Assembly (NCBI GenBank): GCA_017399865.1
Contig: JAFQAT010000017.1
Span: 124,001 to 188,000, forward strand
Direction of reading: 5' to 3'
Length of the DNA stretch: 64,000 bases
Source: Bacteroidales bacterium
GTDB taxonomy: Bacteria > Bacteroidota > Bacteroidia > Bacteroidales > UBA932
This document shows positions 1-10,700 of this stretch, one piece after another. Within the stretch, counting starts at the first letter, position 1. Each line of letters opens with the position of its first letter. The position numbers were made by a program, and so were the translations under genes. Below the pieces are notes generated by a model. The model did no database searches. It was not told where the DNA came from and saw nothing but the letters and a program-made list of their open reading frames with translations.

Positions 1-539
1 CACGTTCAGATCTCGGAACCGTCACAGGATACTACCTCAGGAAGTATGTGAACGAAGCTACAAGCTTCACTCCGGAGGCCGAGGCTGAATACAAGCACCA
101 TTGGGTGATATACCGTTATGCGGAGACTCTCCTTACTTACGCAGAGGCAGCAAACGAGTATTTCAAGAATCCATCTTCGACAGATTCGGAACTTACAATG
201 TCTGCCCTTGAGGCCATCAATCAGGTTCGTGCAAATGCGCAGATGCCTGCAGTGACAGCTGACAATTATGATGCATTCACAGAAGCTGTCCGCAGAGAAT
301 GGCGTGTAGAGTTCGCATTCGAAGACCATAGGTTCTGGGATGTGCGCCGCTGGGGTATCGGAGCGGCTACCCAGACACAGGTCGACGGCGTAAGCATTGT
401 CAAGACAACAGGCGGTCTCGACTACACCCGCACATCAGTCGAGAAACGTACATGGACAGACAGGATGAACCTGTATCCTATCCCGCAGGAGGAACTTTTC
501 TGCAACCCAAATCTAAATCCACAGAATACCGGATGGTAA
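1..539 (+). CDS. SusD/RagB family nutrient-binding lipoprotein, C-terminal part
   Basis: The frame is open from the window edge (first whole codon at base 3), so this is the end of a longer gene whose start lies outside. The visible ~179 residues contain the family's TPR-like helix with RYAETLLTYAEAANE, the REWRVEFAFEDHRFWDVRRWG segment typical of SusD C-termini, and a tail ending in NPNLNPQNTGW. SusD proteins sit on the outer face of the outer membrane, cap a SusC TonB-dependent transporter and capture oligosaccharides. SusC is expected just upstream. The two BACON lipoproteins that follow would be the further surface glycan-binding proteins of the same locus. The ATG at 48 is internal and not the true start. 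Confidence 0.93.
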   Translation, partial: RSDLGTVTGYYLRKYVNEATSFTPEAEAEYKHHWVIYRYAETLLTYAEAANEYFKNPSSTDSELTMSALEAINQVRANAQMPAVTADNYDAFTEAVRREWRVEFAFEDHRFWDVRRWGIGAATQTQVDGVSIVKTTGGLDYTRTSVEKRTWTDRMNLYPIPQEELFCNPNLNPQNTGW

Positions 540-577
540 TAACCACATAGAATATTAATAATTAAAGCAATAACATT

Positions 578-2002
578 ATGAAAACAACAACATTCCTTAA
601 GAGTTTGACACTTGCAGCCGCAGCATTCTTCTTCGGCGCTTGCCAGCAGTATTACATCGAGACACAGCCGGAGGTTGCTGTCAAGATGGACACAGATGTC
701 CGCGAGGCATATACCATCTCTGGAACTAATCCACAGCCTGCTACCTTCAGCATCGCATCGACTACTCCTTGGGAAATCACAGGATATGAATCTGCCGAGT
801 GGCTTAGCGTGAAGCCGGCTTCCAGCGCTTTGTCAAGCCTTTCGACAGATGTTACTCTCACAGCTGTTCCTAATGACACTTATGAGGATCGTTCCGTAAC
901 CCTTACTCTCAAGGGAGAAGGAATTGAGAAGGTCTGGACAGTAACTGTAACTCAGTATAAGAAGAGCAAGCTCTTTGTACAGCCAATAGGCGAGGCTTTT
1001 GTGGCTGATGTAAGTTCACGTACATTCACAATCGAGACAAACCTTGCTTGGGAAGTGCGTTCAGCTGACTCATGGCTTACATTCGACAAGACCAGTGGAA
1101 CAGGTACAGGTGCTGTCGAGACTGTTACTGCAACCGCATCTATCAATCCAGGTGTAGAGAGAACTACCACAGTGATAGTTACAGCCGGTAATGAGACTAA
1201 TACTTTTGAGGTAAGTCAGAAGGGTATCACGCTTGAATTCCTTCCTGTAGAGTCTGCAGTTCTGAATTATGCTGGTGGTGAGCTTGTTCTTGATGTAGAT
1301 GCTTCAATCGGATGGAATGTTCAGTCAAAGGCAGATTGGGTTACAGTAGAGAAAATAAATGACACTCAGGTCAAAGTAACTGCTGTTGCTAACAATAAGT
1401 TTGCTGAAAGAAAGACTTTCGTGACTTTGGTTCCGGAAGCTTCAGGTCTTGACCTCAAGGATGAAATAGAGCTGACTCAGGATGTGGCTTTCGAATTTGA
1501 AGGTTGTGAGGTTCTTGAGGACGGTTCTGTCAAGCTTGACGGTGCAGCAGGTTCAAGAGTAAACATCAAGGATGGCCTCCGTTATTTCACAGCTGTTATC
1601 AATGTGAAGGAAATCAGCTTCGGTGAGAAGGGTCAGTTCTGGTTCTTCAGTGAGACAGACGGTGACTTCGGTAACTGGATGACAGTCGGCAAGTTCAGAC
1701 TCCGTACAAACAACGGTAGCGTATCCAACTATGACAACACCTACTATGATGACGACATGTCAGTCGAGTTCCTCAATACAATGACGACTTATGAGTTCAC
1801 AGTAACTCCAGACGCAGAGACTGCTGGAAACGGTAAGTTCATCTTCACTGTAAATGATACTACAATCGAGTCTCACTCTTGGGCAAGTCCATTCGCAGGA
1901 ACTGATGCAGCTTTCGAGTGGTATTTCGGATTCAACTCTTCAACATCTGACGGAACTTATTATGTGGTAGAGTCTTGCACAATTACTCCAATCGCTGAAT
2001 AA
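578..2002 (+). CDS. BACON-domain surface lipoprotein (SusE-position glycan-binding protein)
   Basis: 474 residues. A lipoprotein signal peptide ends at a lipobox with Cys22 (FFFGAC). Three BACON-like beta-sandwich repeats follow at about residues 50-127, 145-215 and 225-300; each has the W-(E/N/T)-(I/V) and (D/E)W(L/V) pattern and ends in a VTQ/VSQ/LTQ strand. The C-terminal ~170 residues form a separate, aromatic-rich beta domain that could be the glycan-binding part. BACON modules are common spacers or carbohydrate/mucin-binding domains in Bacteroidota utilisation loci. The gene lies 38 bp after susD and 12 bp before the next BACON gene, so it is probably co-transcribed. The exact ligand cannot be read from sequence. 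Confidence 0.85.
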   Translation: MKTTTFLKSLTLAAAAFFFGACQQYYIETQPEVAVKMDTDVREAYTISGTNPQPATFSIASTTPWEITGYESAEWLSVKPASSALSSLSTDVTLTAVPNDTYEDRSVTLTLKGEGIEKVWTVTVTQYKKSKLFVQPIGEAFVADVSSRTFTIETNLAWEVRSADSWLTFDKTSGTGTGAVETVTATASINPGVERTTTVIVTAGNETNTFEVSQKGITLEFLPVESAVLNYAGGELVLDVDASIGWNVQSKADWVTVEKINDTQVKVTAVANNKFAERKTFVTLVPEASGLDLKDEIELTQDVAFEFEGCEVLEDGSVKLDGAAGSRVNIKDGLRYFTAVINVKEISFGEKGQFWFFSETDGDFGNWMTVGKFRLRTNNGSVSNYDNTYYDDDMSVEFLNTMTTYEFTVTPDAETAGNGKFIFTVNDTTIESHSWASPFAGTDAAFEWYFGFNSSTSDGTYYVVESCTITPIAE

Positions 2003-2014
2003 CGATAATTTCTT

Positions 2015-3535
2015 ATGAAACGATATTTATTATCATTCTGTGCGGCCATAGCCCTGATTTCAGGGCTTGGCGGCTGCCAGGAAAAGGAAGAGGGGCCTAT
2101 GAAGTGGGTTGACCTCCGTTACCGTGCGGAGGACAGCTACTCTCTTCCGTGGGAATCTCCTGAAGCATTCAGCTTCCTGGTGAAGTCCACCGATCCTTGG
2201 ACTGTACGCAGCTACAATCCGGACTGGTGTACCATCACCCCTGCTGAAGGCGAAGGAAATCCTGCCATAGCTGATGCGGAAACTTATACTGTCTCTGTTC
2301 AGTATAAGGACAACGCTCAGCTTGACGACAGGGTGGATACTCTCGAGATCAAGAGTGATTATTGGGTAGGAAAGCTCATCACTGTATACCAGAAGGGTAA
2401 TGCATACCTTGATGTGAAGGATGAGGAGCAGAATCTTGAAATCGCAAAGACCGGCGGTGAACTCACATTCGCAGTAAAGGCAAATCAGGACTGGTCTGCC
2501 AAGGTTATCGAAGGCGGAGACTGGCTTTCTGTCAAGTCTGGAGCGACAGGTTCTCTTGACGGTTCTGTGTCTCTTACTGTCGGTGAGAACACAGGTGAGA
2601 AACGTTATGGAGCAGTTTCTGTAATAGACCGCCACGGAGAAGAAAGAGTAGTGGTAAAGGTTACCCAGGACGGTGTCCAGCTCGACCCTGCAACCTTTGA
2701 GATACGTGCGGCATACAATCAGGGAGTATATGAGCTTGATGTCGTGTCAAATGCTTCTTGGAAGATCGAGAAGACTGATGACAAGGCCCAGTGGTTCACT
2801 ATCGAGAACCCTGAAAATACCGGTGAAGCGACTGTCCGGATCGCCATGAATGACAATGGAGGCACATCAATCCGTAAGACATCCCTGAAGATCACTACAA
2901 TTGCCGGACCTGGCGAGCCGGTAGTGACAAGAGAAATTGTCCTCAAGCAGGCATATCTCCAGGTACCTAAGCGTACGGTCTTCGATGATTCGGAGATGTC
3001 TTACTGGAGGCCGGACAAGGGTGTGAATCCTGTTTACCTTGGTGAGCAGGGAACTTATTTCGAAGCGACGACTTCAGGATCGGTCTATGCCCGTCTTTAC
3101 AGAAGCGACATGCCTATGGGAACTCATACCTACCGCTGGCATTCATTCTCGCCTGAAGTCCGTGTGCGTCTGTGGTGGACGTTCGGCAACAACAACGAGA
3201 TCAAGTACAATCTCAGAGCTGATGGTGACGGTAATGGCTATACTGAGATTTCCACATCTCCTTCAGGTCCTGATGCAGACTTCGTGAATGTAGAAGGCAT
3301 AGACATGACAGTTCCTCACGAAATGACAGTCAAGTTCACTCCAAGCGAGATAAACGAGGGCTATTGCCACGTGCAGTTCATTCTCGACGGAGTTGAGTTC
3401 CAGTCGTTTGACACTGGCGACAATGCAGTCATGGAATGTACATGGCAGAAGGAAATCGGTATTTATTTCGGCTGCTATACAGGAAATGCGATCTGTGAGT
3501 GGTACGATTACACAGAGCCATTCTCATGGGACTAA
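2015..3535 (+). CDS. second BACON-domain surface lipoprotein
   Basis: 506 residues with a lipobox at Cys21 (ISGLGGC). Three BACON-type repeats lie at about residues 45-127, 140-219 and 230-313; the last two have the W(S/K) and W(L/F) core residues and end in VTQ and LKQ strands. The remaining ~190 residues form a beta-rich domain with many Trp/Tyr residues, plausibly ligand-binding. It follows the preceding BACON gene by 12 bp and is closed by a hairpin terminator at 3566-3597, so the susCD-BACON-BACON unit appears to end here. The two BACON proteins share architecture but differ in their C-terminal domains, as SusE/SusF-position proteins often do. Confidence 0.83.
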   Translation: MKRYLLSFCAAIALISGLGGCQEKEEGPMKWVDLRYRAEDSYSLPWESPEAFSFLVKSTDPWTVRSYNPDWCTITPAEGEGNPAIADAETYTVSVQYKDNAQLDDRVDTLEIKSDYWVGKLITVYQKGNAYLDVKDEEQNLEIAKTGGELTFAVKANQDWSAKVIEGGDWLSVKSGATGSLDGSVSLTVGENTGEKRYGAVSVIDRHGEERVVVKVTQDGVQLDPATFEIRAAYNQGVYELDVVSNASWKIEKTDDKAQWFTIENPENTGEATVRIAMNDNGGTSIRKTSLKITTIAGPGEPVVTREIVLKQAYLQVPKRTVFDDSEMSYWRPDKGVNPVYLGEQGTYFEATTSGSVYARLYRSDMPMGTHTYRWHSFSPEVRVRLWWTFGNNNEIKYNLRADGDGNGYTEISTSPSGPDADFVNVEGIDMTVPHEMTVKFTPSEINEGYCHVQFILDGVEFQSFDTGDNAVMECTWQKEIGIYFGCYTGNAICEWYDYTEPFSWD

Positions 3536-3565
3536 CAGAGGGTTAGTAGTTTTAAATATGTGTTT

Positions 3566-3599
3566 GGTGGCGGCTGAATTTCCGGCCGCCGCCTTTTAC
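3566..3599 (+). terminator. Rho-independent terminator after the BACON genes
   Basis: A GC-rich hairpin (GGCGGC pairing with GCCGCC across a ~10-nt loop) is followed by a short T-run. It separates the binding-protein genes from the enzyme operon. Confidence 0.7.
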
Positions 3600-3617
3600 T
3601 ATATGCCTCTAAATCCT

Positions 3618-3625
3618 TATATTTG
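3618..3625 (+). promoter_or_regulatory. -7 promoter element for the enzyme operon
   Basis: TATATTTG is an exact match to the Bacteroides -7 consensus TAnnTTTG, 22 bp before the GH20 start. No clear -33 TTTG is seen. With the terminator just upstream, it suggests an independent transcript for the genes at 3648-12158. Confidence 0.6.
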
Positions 3626-3647
3626 CATATTTGATAAATGACCGCAT

Positions 3648-5732
3648 ATGACAGCTAAATCTTTTTACATTCAGATCCTTTGTCTGATATCAGCCCTTAT
3701 CATGGTGTCCGGTTGTGCAGACAAGACAAGTGTTGTCTGGATCGAAGGCGAGACCGACCCTCAGACCGGCAATGCCGTGCATGTGCTTAAGGTGATCAAT
3801 GCTCCTGAAGGAACAGACTGGTCGCTTTGGCTTACCTCTAACCATATCTCGTCAGGGGTGGTTGAAGGAACAGAAGGCACGATCGAACTTTTCCATGGAT
3901 GCCTCTACAAGATGACGCCGATGGAACGTGAGGGCAAGGACCTGACAGTCAGGTATACCGACCGTCCTCTCCAGCGCCATTGCTGGGCTCCTGAAGGATT
4001 CGCTCTCGAGCATGACGGAAAAGTGACAGCTTTGAAGGCAGAATATGAGTTTCTCCCTTCGGAAGCGATTCCGGATTTTCCATACAATCAGGAGGATGTC
4101 GAAGTCTGGGATATGATACCTTCCCTCAAAGAAGTTACTCCTGCCAATGGTGGCACGACCGTAGTGGACCAGATGCCTCAGGTGCAGATCGTAGATGCTC
4201 CGAAGGCCGGATGGTACAGGATCGTGCTTGACGGCGCGTGCAAGGTCGAGGCTGCCGATGAGGATGGCGCATGGTATGCAAAGGTTACCCTGGACAACCT
4301 CAAGAGGAATGCAGGCGGAAACGAAATCCCGAACATGATCATCGAGGACTGGCCTGACATGGGATACAGAGGCTTCATGCTCGACATCTCAAGGAATTTC
4401 ACCACAAAGGACAATATCCTCAAGTTCATTGACCTGCTGGCCCATTACAAGGTCAACATCTTCCACCTCCATTTCGGCGACGACGAGGGCTGGAGGGTCG
4501 AGATTGCGGAGTTTCCTGAACTTACGACATACGGCGCCCATCATGAGTTCCCATATAGGAATGAGGCTGGAGAATATGTCGAGACCGATTATCTGATGCC
4601 TTCATACAACGGAAGCATTGATCCTGATGACATGACGTCATCTGCCAACGGTTATCTGACAAAGGAGGATTATATTGAGATCCTGAAGTATGCATGGGAG
4701 CGTCGCATCAGAGTTATCCCTGAATTCGACACCCCAGGTCATTCAAGAGCCGCGATCAAAGCTATGGATGCCTATTCGAAGCGCGTGGGCAATGATGACT
4801 ACCGTCTTTCCGACCCTCAGGACAAGTCGGATTACTGCTCTGTCCAGTATTACCGGGACAACGCCCTCAATGTGGCGATGCCTTCTACATACAGATTCAT
4901 CGAAGTCGTTTTCGACGAACTTATTGCTTATCACAAGGAAGCCGGAGTTCCTCTTCCAGCCATCCATGTCGGTGGAGACGAGGTAGCGAAGGGTGCATGG
5001 TCTGCATCTCCTGCATGTCTGAAGATCATGGAAGAGAGAGGCTGGGACAACATCGAGCTGATGAAGTCTTATTATATCGAGAACGTTCTTGACATAGCCG
5101 AGGCCCGTGGCGTGAAGATTTCCGGATGGCAGGAACTTGTGATGGACCTTGAAGACCATGTATACGAGAGACTTAAGAAGAATCTCTATTCGATCAACTT
5201 CTGGCACACGGGTCATGGACAGGAAGAATATCCGTACCAGTATGCAAATGACGGTGTTCCGGCTGTGCTTTCGAACATGACGAACACCTACGTGGATTTT
5301 GCATATACTCCTGACAAGACCGAGCGTGGCCTTTCATGGGGAGGGTTCGTGGACGAGCGCCGAAGCTTCTCCCTCCTTCCTTATGACATCTATCGTTCTG
5401 TCCGCTGGGATGATCATGGAAGGATCCGTGACATAGAGAGGCTTCCTGAAGGAAAGACTCCTCTCAAGGCAAAGGAGAATATCGCAGGTGTGCAGGCACA
5501 GCTGTGGACAGAGACGGTAAGATGCTTTGACCATGTGACTTCGTATGTATTCCCTAAGGTCTGCGGAGTCTTCGAAAGAGGATGGAACGCAAGTCCTTCA
5601 TTCGAAGGAACCACGTCTGCCGATGATCCTGCATTCATGCATGCGCTTGACAGATATTACAGCACTGTCGTGTCGCATGAAATCCCTTATTATGAGGATA
5701 TGCAGATTGCATATCGCCAGAGAAAGAACTGA
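3648..5732 (+). CDS. GH20 beta-N-acetylhexosaminidase lipoprotein
   Basis: 694 residues with a lipobox at Cys23 (VSGC). An N-terminal beta domain (residues ~30-230) precedes a GH20 TIM barrel that begins near GYRGFMLDISRNF. The catalytic pair is in HVGGDE: Asp444 orients the substrate acetamido group and Glu445 is the acid/base, as expected for substrate-assisted GH20 catalysis. The enzyme should remove terminal GlcNAc or GalNAc from oligosaccharides in the periplasm or at the surface. It is the first gene of an operon with a phosphatase (14 bp downstream), a ROK kinase, a GH2 enzyme and a second phosphatase. Substrate linkage is not predictable. Confidence 0.93.
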   Translation: MTAKSFYIQILCLISALIMVSGCADKTSVVWIEGETDPQTGNAVHVLKVINAPEGTDWSLWLTSNHISSGVVEGTEGTIELFHGCLYKMTPMEREGKDLTVRYTDRPLQRHCWAPEGFALEHDGKVTALKAEYEFLPSEAIPDFPYNQEDVEVWDMIPSLKEVTPANGGTTVVDQMPQVQIVDAPKAGWYRIVLDGACKVEAADEDGAWYAKVTLDNLKRNAGGNEIPNMIIEDWPDMGYRGFMLDISRNFTTKDNILKFIDLLAHYKVNIFHLHFGDDEGWRVEIAEFPELTTYGAHHEFPYRNEAGEYVETDYLMPSYNGSIDPDDMTSSANGYLTKEDYIEILKYAWERRIRVIPEFDTPGHSRAAIKAMDAYSKRVGNDDYRLSDPQDKSDYCSVQYYRDNALNVAMPSTYRFIEVVFDELIAYHKEAGVPLPAIHVGGDEVAKGAWSASPACLKIMEERGWDNIELMKSYYIENVLDIAEARGVKISGWQELVMDLEDHVYERLKKNLYSINFWHTGHGQEEYPYQYANDGVPAVLSNMTNTYVDFAYTPDKTERGLSWGGFVDERRSFSLLPYDIYRSVRWDDHGRIRDIERLPEGKTPLKAKENIAGVQAQLWTETVRCFDHVTSYVFPKVCGVFERGWNASPSFEGTTSADDPAFMHALDRYYSTVVSHEIPYYEDMQIAYRQRKN

Positions 5733-5746
5733 TAAAGACTTAGACA

Positions 5747-6904
5747 ATGAAAAGAACATTAATATCAGCTACGCTTCTGCTAGGATCTGCCATCATGGCC
5801 TTTTCTCAGGTTGCTGACAGGGACAGGTCGAAATATGCGGTAAACAATTTCGCCGAAGACGACAAATACACGATGCTCAATCCGTATGAGACGGTATCCG
5901 TACAGGAACCTAAGGGAAAGAAGGTGAAGAACATCATCTTCATGATCGGTGACGGAATGGGACTGGAGCAGATAAGTGCCGCCTGGGTATGCAACGGAGG
6001 AAAGCTTAATCTGGATAATTTCACCAATGTGGGAATCCAGAGGACATACTCGGCAAACAAGCTTGTGACCGACTCTGCTGCTGCAGGAACGGCTCTGGCA
6101 ACTGGCCATAAGACAGATAACGGAATGATTTCGATGACTCCCGACACTGTGGCCGTGAAGTCTCTCGCTGAAGAAGCTATGGAAAAGGGGAAAAGGGCTG
6201 GTGCGGCAGTGACCTGCCGTGTGAATGATGCGACCCCGGCAGTATTTTTCAGTCATACGGCAACCCGCAAGAATCAGGAGGATATAGTCGAACAGATGGC
6301 GAACAGCGGCGTGTATTTCCTTTCCGGCGGCGGCACGAAGTTCTGGCGCGACAGAGAGGACGGCAAGGACATCACGGAAGTTGTAAAAGCAAAGGGATAT
6401 TCATACGTGGAGACAAAGGAAGACCTCATGGCGGTACAGAACGGCCCTGTAGTGGCCCTTATGGACAGTTATGAGCTCAAGCCTTCCCTTGACAGGGGAG
6501 ACATTCTTCCGGCTTCTGTCAGCAAGGCTCTCGAACTTCTCGACAACAGGAAGGGATTCTTCCTCATGGTGGAGGGATCGATGATCGACGACGGCGGTCA
6601 TGACAACAAGGCCGGACATACCATGGAGGAAATCTTTGACTTCGACAAGACTGTAGGACTCGTGCTTGAGTGGGCGGCAAAGGACGGAGAAACTCTCGTG
6701 ATCGTTACCGGAGACCATGCGACCGGAGGAATGACTCTCCTCAGCGGAGATATCGGTGACAAGAGAATACGTGTAAACTTCTCGACAACAGGTCATAACG
6801 GCATTGCCCTTCCGGTGTTTGCATGGGGACCTCATTCTGAGGACTTTGTCGGTATCTACGAGAATACCGAACTTTCAGACAGGATCAGGGCACTGATCAG
6901 ATAG
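5747..6904 (+). CDS. alkaline phosphatase family protein (periplasmic)
   Basis: 385 residues with a signal peptide (cleavage near ..AFSQV, residue ~20). Family hallmarks: metal ligand Asp69 in MIGDGMG, nucleophile Ser110 in VTDSAAAGTALATG, metal-binding EGSMIDDGGHDN and VTGDHATGG, and a C-terminal STTGHNG histidine. These match PhoA-type two-zinc alkaline phosphatases. It sits 14 bp after GH20 and 28 bp before the ROK kinase. The location inside a glycan-degrading operon suggests that it removes phosphate from a sugar or glycan released by the neighbours, rather than acting in general phosphate starvation. A paralogue follows at 10989. Confidence 0.92.
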   Translation: MKRTLISATLLLGSAIMAFSQVADRDRSKYAVNNFAEDDKYTMLNPYETVSVQEPKGKKVKNIIFMIGDGMGLEQISAAWVCNGGKLNLDNFTNVGIQRTYSANKLVTDSAAAGTALATGHKTDNGMISMTPDTVAVKSLAEEAMEKGKRAGAAVTCRVNDATPAVFFSHTATRKNQEDIVEQMANSGVYFLSGGGTKFWRDREDGKDITEVVKAKGYSYVETKEDLMAVQNGPVVALMDSYELKPSLDRGDILPASVSKALELLDNRKGFFLMVEGSMIDDGGHDNKAGHTMEEIFDFDKTVGLVLEWAAKDGETLVIVTGDHATGGMTLLSGDIGDKRIRVNFSTTGHNGIALPVFAWGPHSEDFVGIYENTELSDRIRALIR

Positions 6905-6932
6905 ATTTGAATCTGCTAAAACCAACCGAAAA

Positions 6933-7760
6933 ATGATAATAGGAGTAGATCTGGGCGGAACAAATCTCTGCATTGGCCTGGTCGATGGAGGTGTTGTTGT
7001 CAAGACGGCATCAGTCCCTTCATTCGCCCCTTCCGCAAGCATGGAGGAAACATTGGAATACATGGCGGAACACATCTCCGCCATGATGTCTCGGGATGTA
7101 GAAAGGATCGGGATAGGCGTGCCGTCTGTGGTCGATCTCAAGAAAGGGATAGTATATGAGGCAGCAAACATTCCGTCATGGAAGGAAGTGCATCTGAAGA
7201 GCTTCCTTGAAGGACGCTTTGGAGTGCCGGTCAGCATAAACAATGATGCAAACTGTTATGCCATGGGGGCATATGGCACTTATCCATCCGAATCGAAGCC
7301 GGAAGTTCTTGTAACGGTGACTTTAGGCACAGGCATCGGCATAGGAATCGTAGACCATGGACGTCTTGTATGCGGTGCCAGCTGCGGTGCAGGCGAACTA
7401 GGATACCTCGACTACAAGGACGGTTGTCTGGAAGACTACTGCAGCAGGCAGTTCTTTGACAGGCATGGCGTCAAGCCTCATGAAGCCGCTACGGCCGCTA
7501 TTGCCGGCGACCCGCAGTCCATAAGTCTGTATGAGGAATTCGGACGCCATCTGGGACATGCCGTAATGCTGCTGATGTATGCGTACGATCCGAGCCATAT
7601 AGTGTTTGGGGGTGGAATCGCTAACGCATTGCCTCTTTTCCGAGGACCGATGGAAGATTACATCAGAGAACGCTTCCCGTTTCCGTCAAACTTTGAAAAA
7701 CTTCAGATTGACGTAAAGACTGAAAATGAAATACCGATAATCGGTGCATCCTTAATCTGA
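6933..7760 (+). CDS. ROK-family sugar kinase
   Basis: 275 residues, cytoplasmic. It has the N-terminal phosphate-binding loop DLGGTN (residues 6-11), catalytic Asp105 in INNDAN, and a second glycine-rich loop LGTGIGIGIV. ROK enzymes phosphorylate hexoses or N-acetylhexosamines. Here the usual ExGH and CxCGxxGCxE zinc motif is eroded: the segment reads ELGY...GCLE with a single Cys of the triad and Tyr in place of His, so structural zinc is probably lost. Its position between a hexosaminidase and a GH2 enzyme suggests it traps the imported amino sugar as the 6-phosphate. The preferred sugar is not certain. Confidence 0.88.
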   Translation: MIIGVDLGGTNLCIGLVDGGVVVKTASVPSFAPSASMEETLEYMAEHISAMMSRDVERIGIGVPSVVDLKKGIVYEAANIPSWKEVHLKSFLEGRFGVPVSINNDANCYAMGAYGTYPSESKPEVLVTVTLGTGIGIGIVDHGRLVCGASCGAGELGYLDYKDGCLEDYCSRQFFDRHGVKPHEAATAAIAGDPQSISLYEEFGRHLGHAVMLLMYAYDPSHIVFGGGIANALPLFRGPMEDYIRERFPFPSNFEKLQIDVKTENEIPIIGASLI

Positions 7761-7764
7761 CCAA

Positions 7765-10700
7765 ATGATGAATAGAATAATTCTGATCATTGCTGCAGGC
7801 CTTCTTTGCGCCTGCACCCAGACCGTCGTCTTGAACAGCGGTGACGAGTATATGCTTGACAGATGGACGTTGAATCAGGAAGGAACTGAGACCTGCTATG
7901 ATGTTGAAGTCCCTTCTACAGTAGCAGGCGCCCTCTGTGAAAAGGGAGTATTCGGAGAAGATCTTCTTGGTGGCCTCAACTATTTCGATGTGGACAAGAG
8001 CATCTTCGACAAGACATGGACATACAGGACGTCGTTCAATCTTGATAAGGTTGAAGGACAGCGCTATGAGCTTGTGTTCAACGGATTGAACTACTATGCC
8101 GATATTTTTGTCAACGATGCATGTGTGGCTTCTTCAGACACCACTTACGGTGTCTTCATCAAGAGAGCCTACGATGTCACCGACCTTCTTGAAAAGAAGA
8201 ACGACATAGAGGTAAGGATCCGCAGGGCGCAGCCGAGAGATCTGAATATCGGCTTCGTGGACTGGAACCCGAGGCCTCTTGACGAGAGCATGGGCATAAT
8301 CCAGACGGTGAAGCTATGCGCTGCAGGAGCAGTATCCATCGAGGATGTATACGTGATTCCTGACCTTGATGTCGAGACTTTTGCCGAGGCAGATCTTGAG
8401 GTGCGCGTAGATCTTAAGAACAGTGCTTCAGCTCCTGTATGTGCAGATATCGTTCTCGCTATCCAGAATGGTGAGACATGCAAGATTCCGGTAGAGCTTG
8501 CAGCAAATGAGAGAAAGACAGTTGTGCTTGCTCCTGAGCAGGCTGCCATCCTTCATATTGAGAACCCAAGAGTCTGGTGGAGCTATGAGCTTGGAAATCC
8601 TGAACTTTATGACCTTGGCGTACAGGTGGTTTCTGAAGGAAAGGTTTCTGACCGCAAGGATGTGACCTTCGGTATCAGGAAGATCGAGAGCTGGCTGAAT
8701 GAGCATGGCTACAGACAGTTCGCCCTTAACGGTAAGGAAATTCTTCTCAAGGGTGCCGGCTGGACGGACGACATCTTCCTCAGGGACACTCCGGAGAACC
8801 TTGAAAGGCAGGTCCGTTATGTGAAGGATATGAACATGAACCTTATCCGCTTTGAGAACATCTGGGGCAAGGATGACACGATTTACGACCTCTGCGACAA
8901 GCATGGCGTTCTCGCTCTCGTAGGATGGAGCTGCCAGTGGGAGTGGGAAAGCTACTGCGGCATTCCGGAAATCCATCATGTGGGATGCATCTATGAGCCG
9001 AAGGAAATCGACCTTGCCGCGAGATATTTCGAGGATCAGGTTATAAGGCTTCATAATCATGCATCTGTGATCGCATGGATGACCGGCAGCGACTGCGTCC
9101 CTATAAAGGAACTTGAGCAGCGTTACCTTGATGCATATGTAAAATATGACTATCGTCCGTATATCAGCTCTGCGAAGAGCCTCAAGAGCGAACTCACTGG
9201 ATGGTCGGGCAGCAAGATGGCAGGCCCGTACGAATATATCGGCCCTGACTACTGGTATCTCGATACTGTGAACGGAGGTGCTTTCGGATTCAATACTGAA
9301 ACAGGTATCGGCGCAAACATCCCTCAGGCGGAGTCTTTGAAGAAGATGATTCCGCAAGACAAGCTCTGGCCGATAAGCGAGTATTGGGACCGTCACTGCA
9401 CGACTTCAACAACAGCCATGAACTCCATGGATGAGCTTACCCGCGTGATCAACGGACTCTATGGCGAGGCGGACGGTTTCAATGATTATGTAAGGAAGGG
9501 ACATGCCGTGGATTACGATGCCACCCGTGCGATGTTCGAGGCTTTCCGTGTCAATGTTCCGGTTTCCACCGGTATCGTCCAGTGGATGCTCAACTCTGCA
9601 TGGCCGGCAATCTACTGGCAGCAGTATGACTGGTACGGGGTCCCTGTTGCAGCTTACTATGGTACAAAGAAGGCCTGCGAGCCTATCCAGCTCATCTACA
9701 ATTACAAGGACTTCAAAGTATATGCTGTCAATGAGGGCAAGGAAGCGAAGGATGTCTTTGCTACGGTAAAGATCTATGATTCGGAGTCAAAGATGATCGA
9801 TGAGCAGACATGTACTCTTTCATCTTTTTACCGCAAGACAGTCAAGGCTTTCGATCTTGCAAAGTTCCAGGGCATCCCTCATTTCGTCTCATTGGAACTC
9901 AAGGATAAGGACGGTAACTTCATCACCGACAACTTCTACTGCATAGGAGCAAAACCGAATGTCTATGACTGGGAGGACTACACATGGTACTATACTCCGG
10001 TAACTGAATTCACTGACCTGAGATTCGCTTTCTCTCAGCCTGAGGCTGATGTGGACATGAAGGTTGAGGAAAAGGACGGAACCTATACGGTTACATTGAC
10101 CAACAATTCCCCTGTGATATCCTATATGAATATCCTGAAGGCTAAGGATTCCGCAGGAAATATGGTCGTGCCGGCATATTGGAGTGACAACTTCTTCCCG
10201 TTGCTTCCAGGCCAGGCCAAGACCGTGACCTGCTGCGCCGGTGTCAAAGGTGTAAGGATTGAACTGGATAATGGAAACGACGGATTGCCCGTGATGGGAA
10301 CTTCCACCGTCTTTGATGTTGATGTAGAGGAAATATCGGGACTTTGCCTTAATGCAGACAAAAGCGCTTTGATCTCATGCGGAGACCAGGGCGTGATAAA
10401 GCAGATTTCGTTTGAAGGCAAGGTCAGCGATGTACTCGTATATCCTGCGGATATGGAAGGCATTACCCTCCATCCTTCGACCGGAGACCTGTATCTTGCA
10501 ATAGAGGGACGTCAGGAAGTTGCGAGGGTTGCAGCGCCGGAATATGATGCTTATGAGACTGTTTTTCCGGTACAGGAGGCAATTGACGGCAATTATCGTA
10601 ACGGCGGTCTTGAGGGTGTCGAATATTACAAGGATGACATTATTTTCGTAGGAAGTCAGAAGGAATCGAATCTGTGGCAGTACAAGACCGACGGGACCCT

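Noticed and set aside
4743-5216. 157-residue minus-strand ORF inside GH20
   Set aside because: Antisense shadow of the catalytic domain with no independent support.
8428-9396. 322-residue minus-strand ORF opposite the GH2 gene
   Set aside because: Shadow of the GH2 catalytic domain; no family features or start signal.
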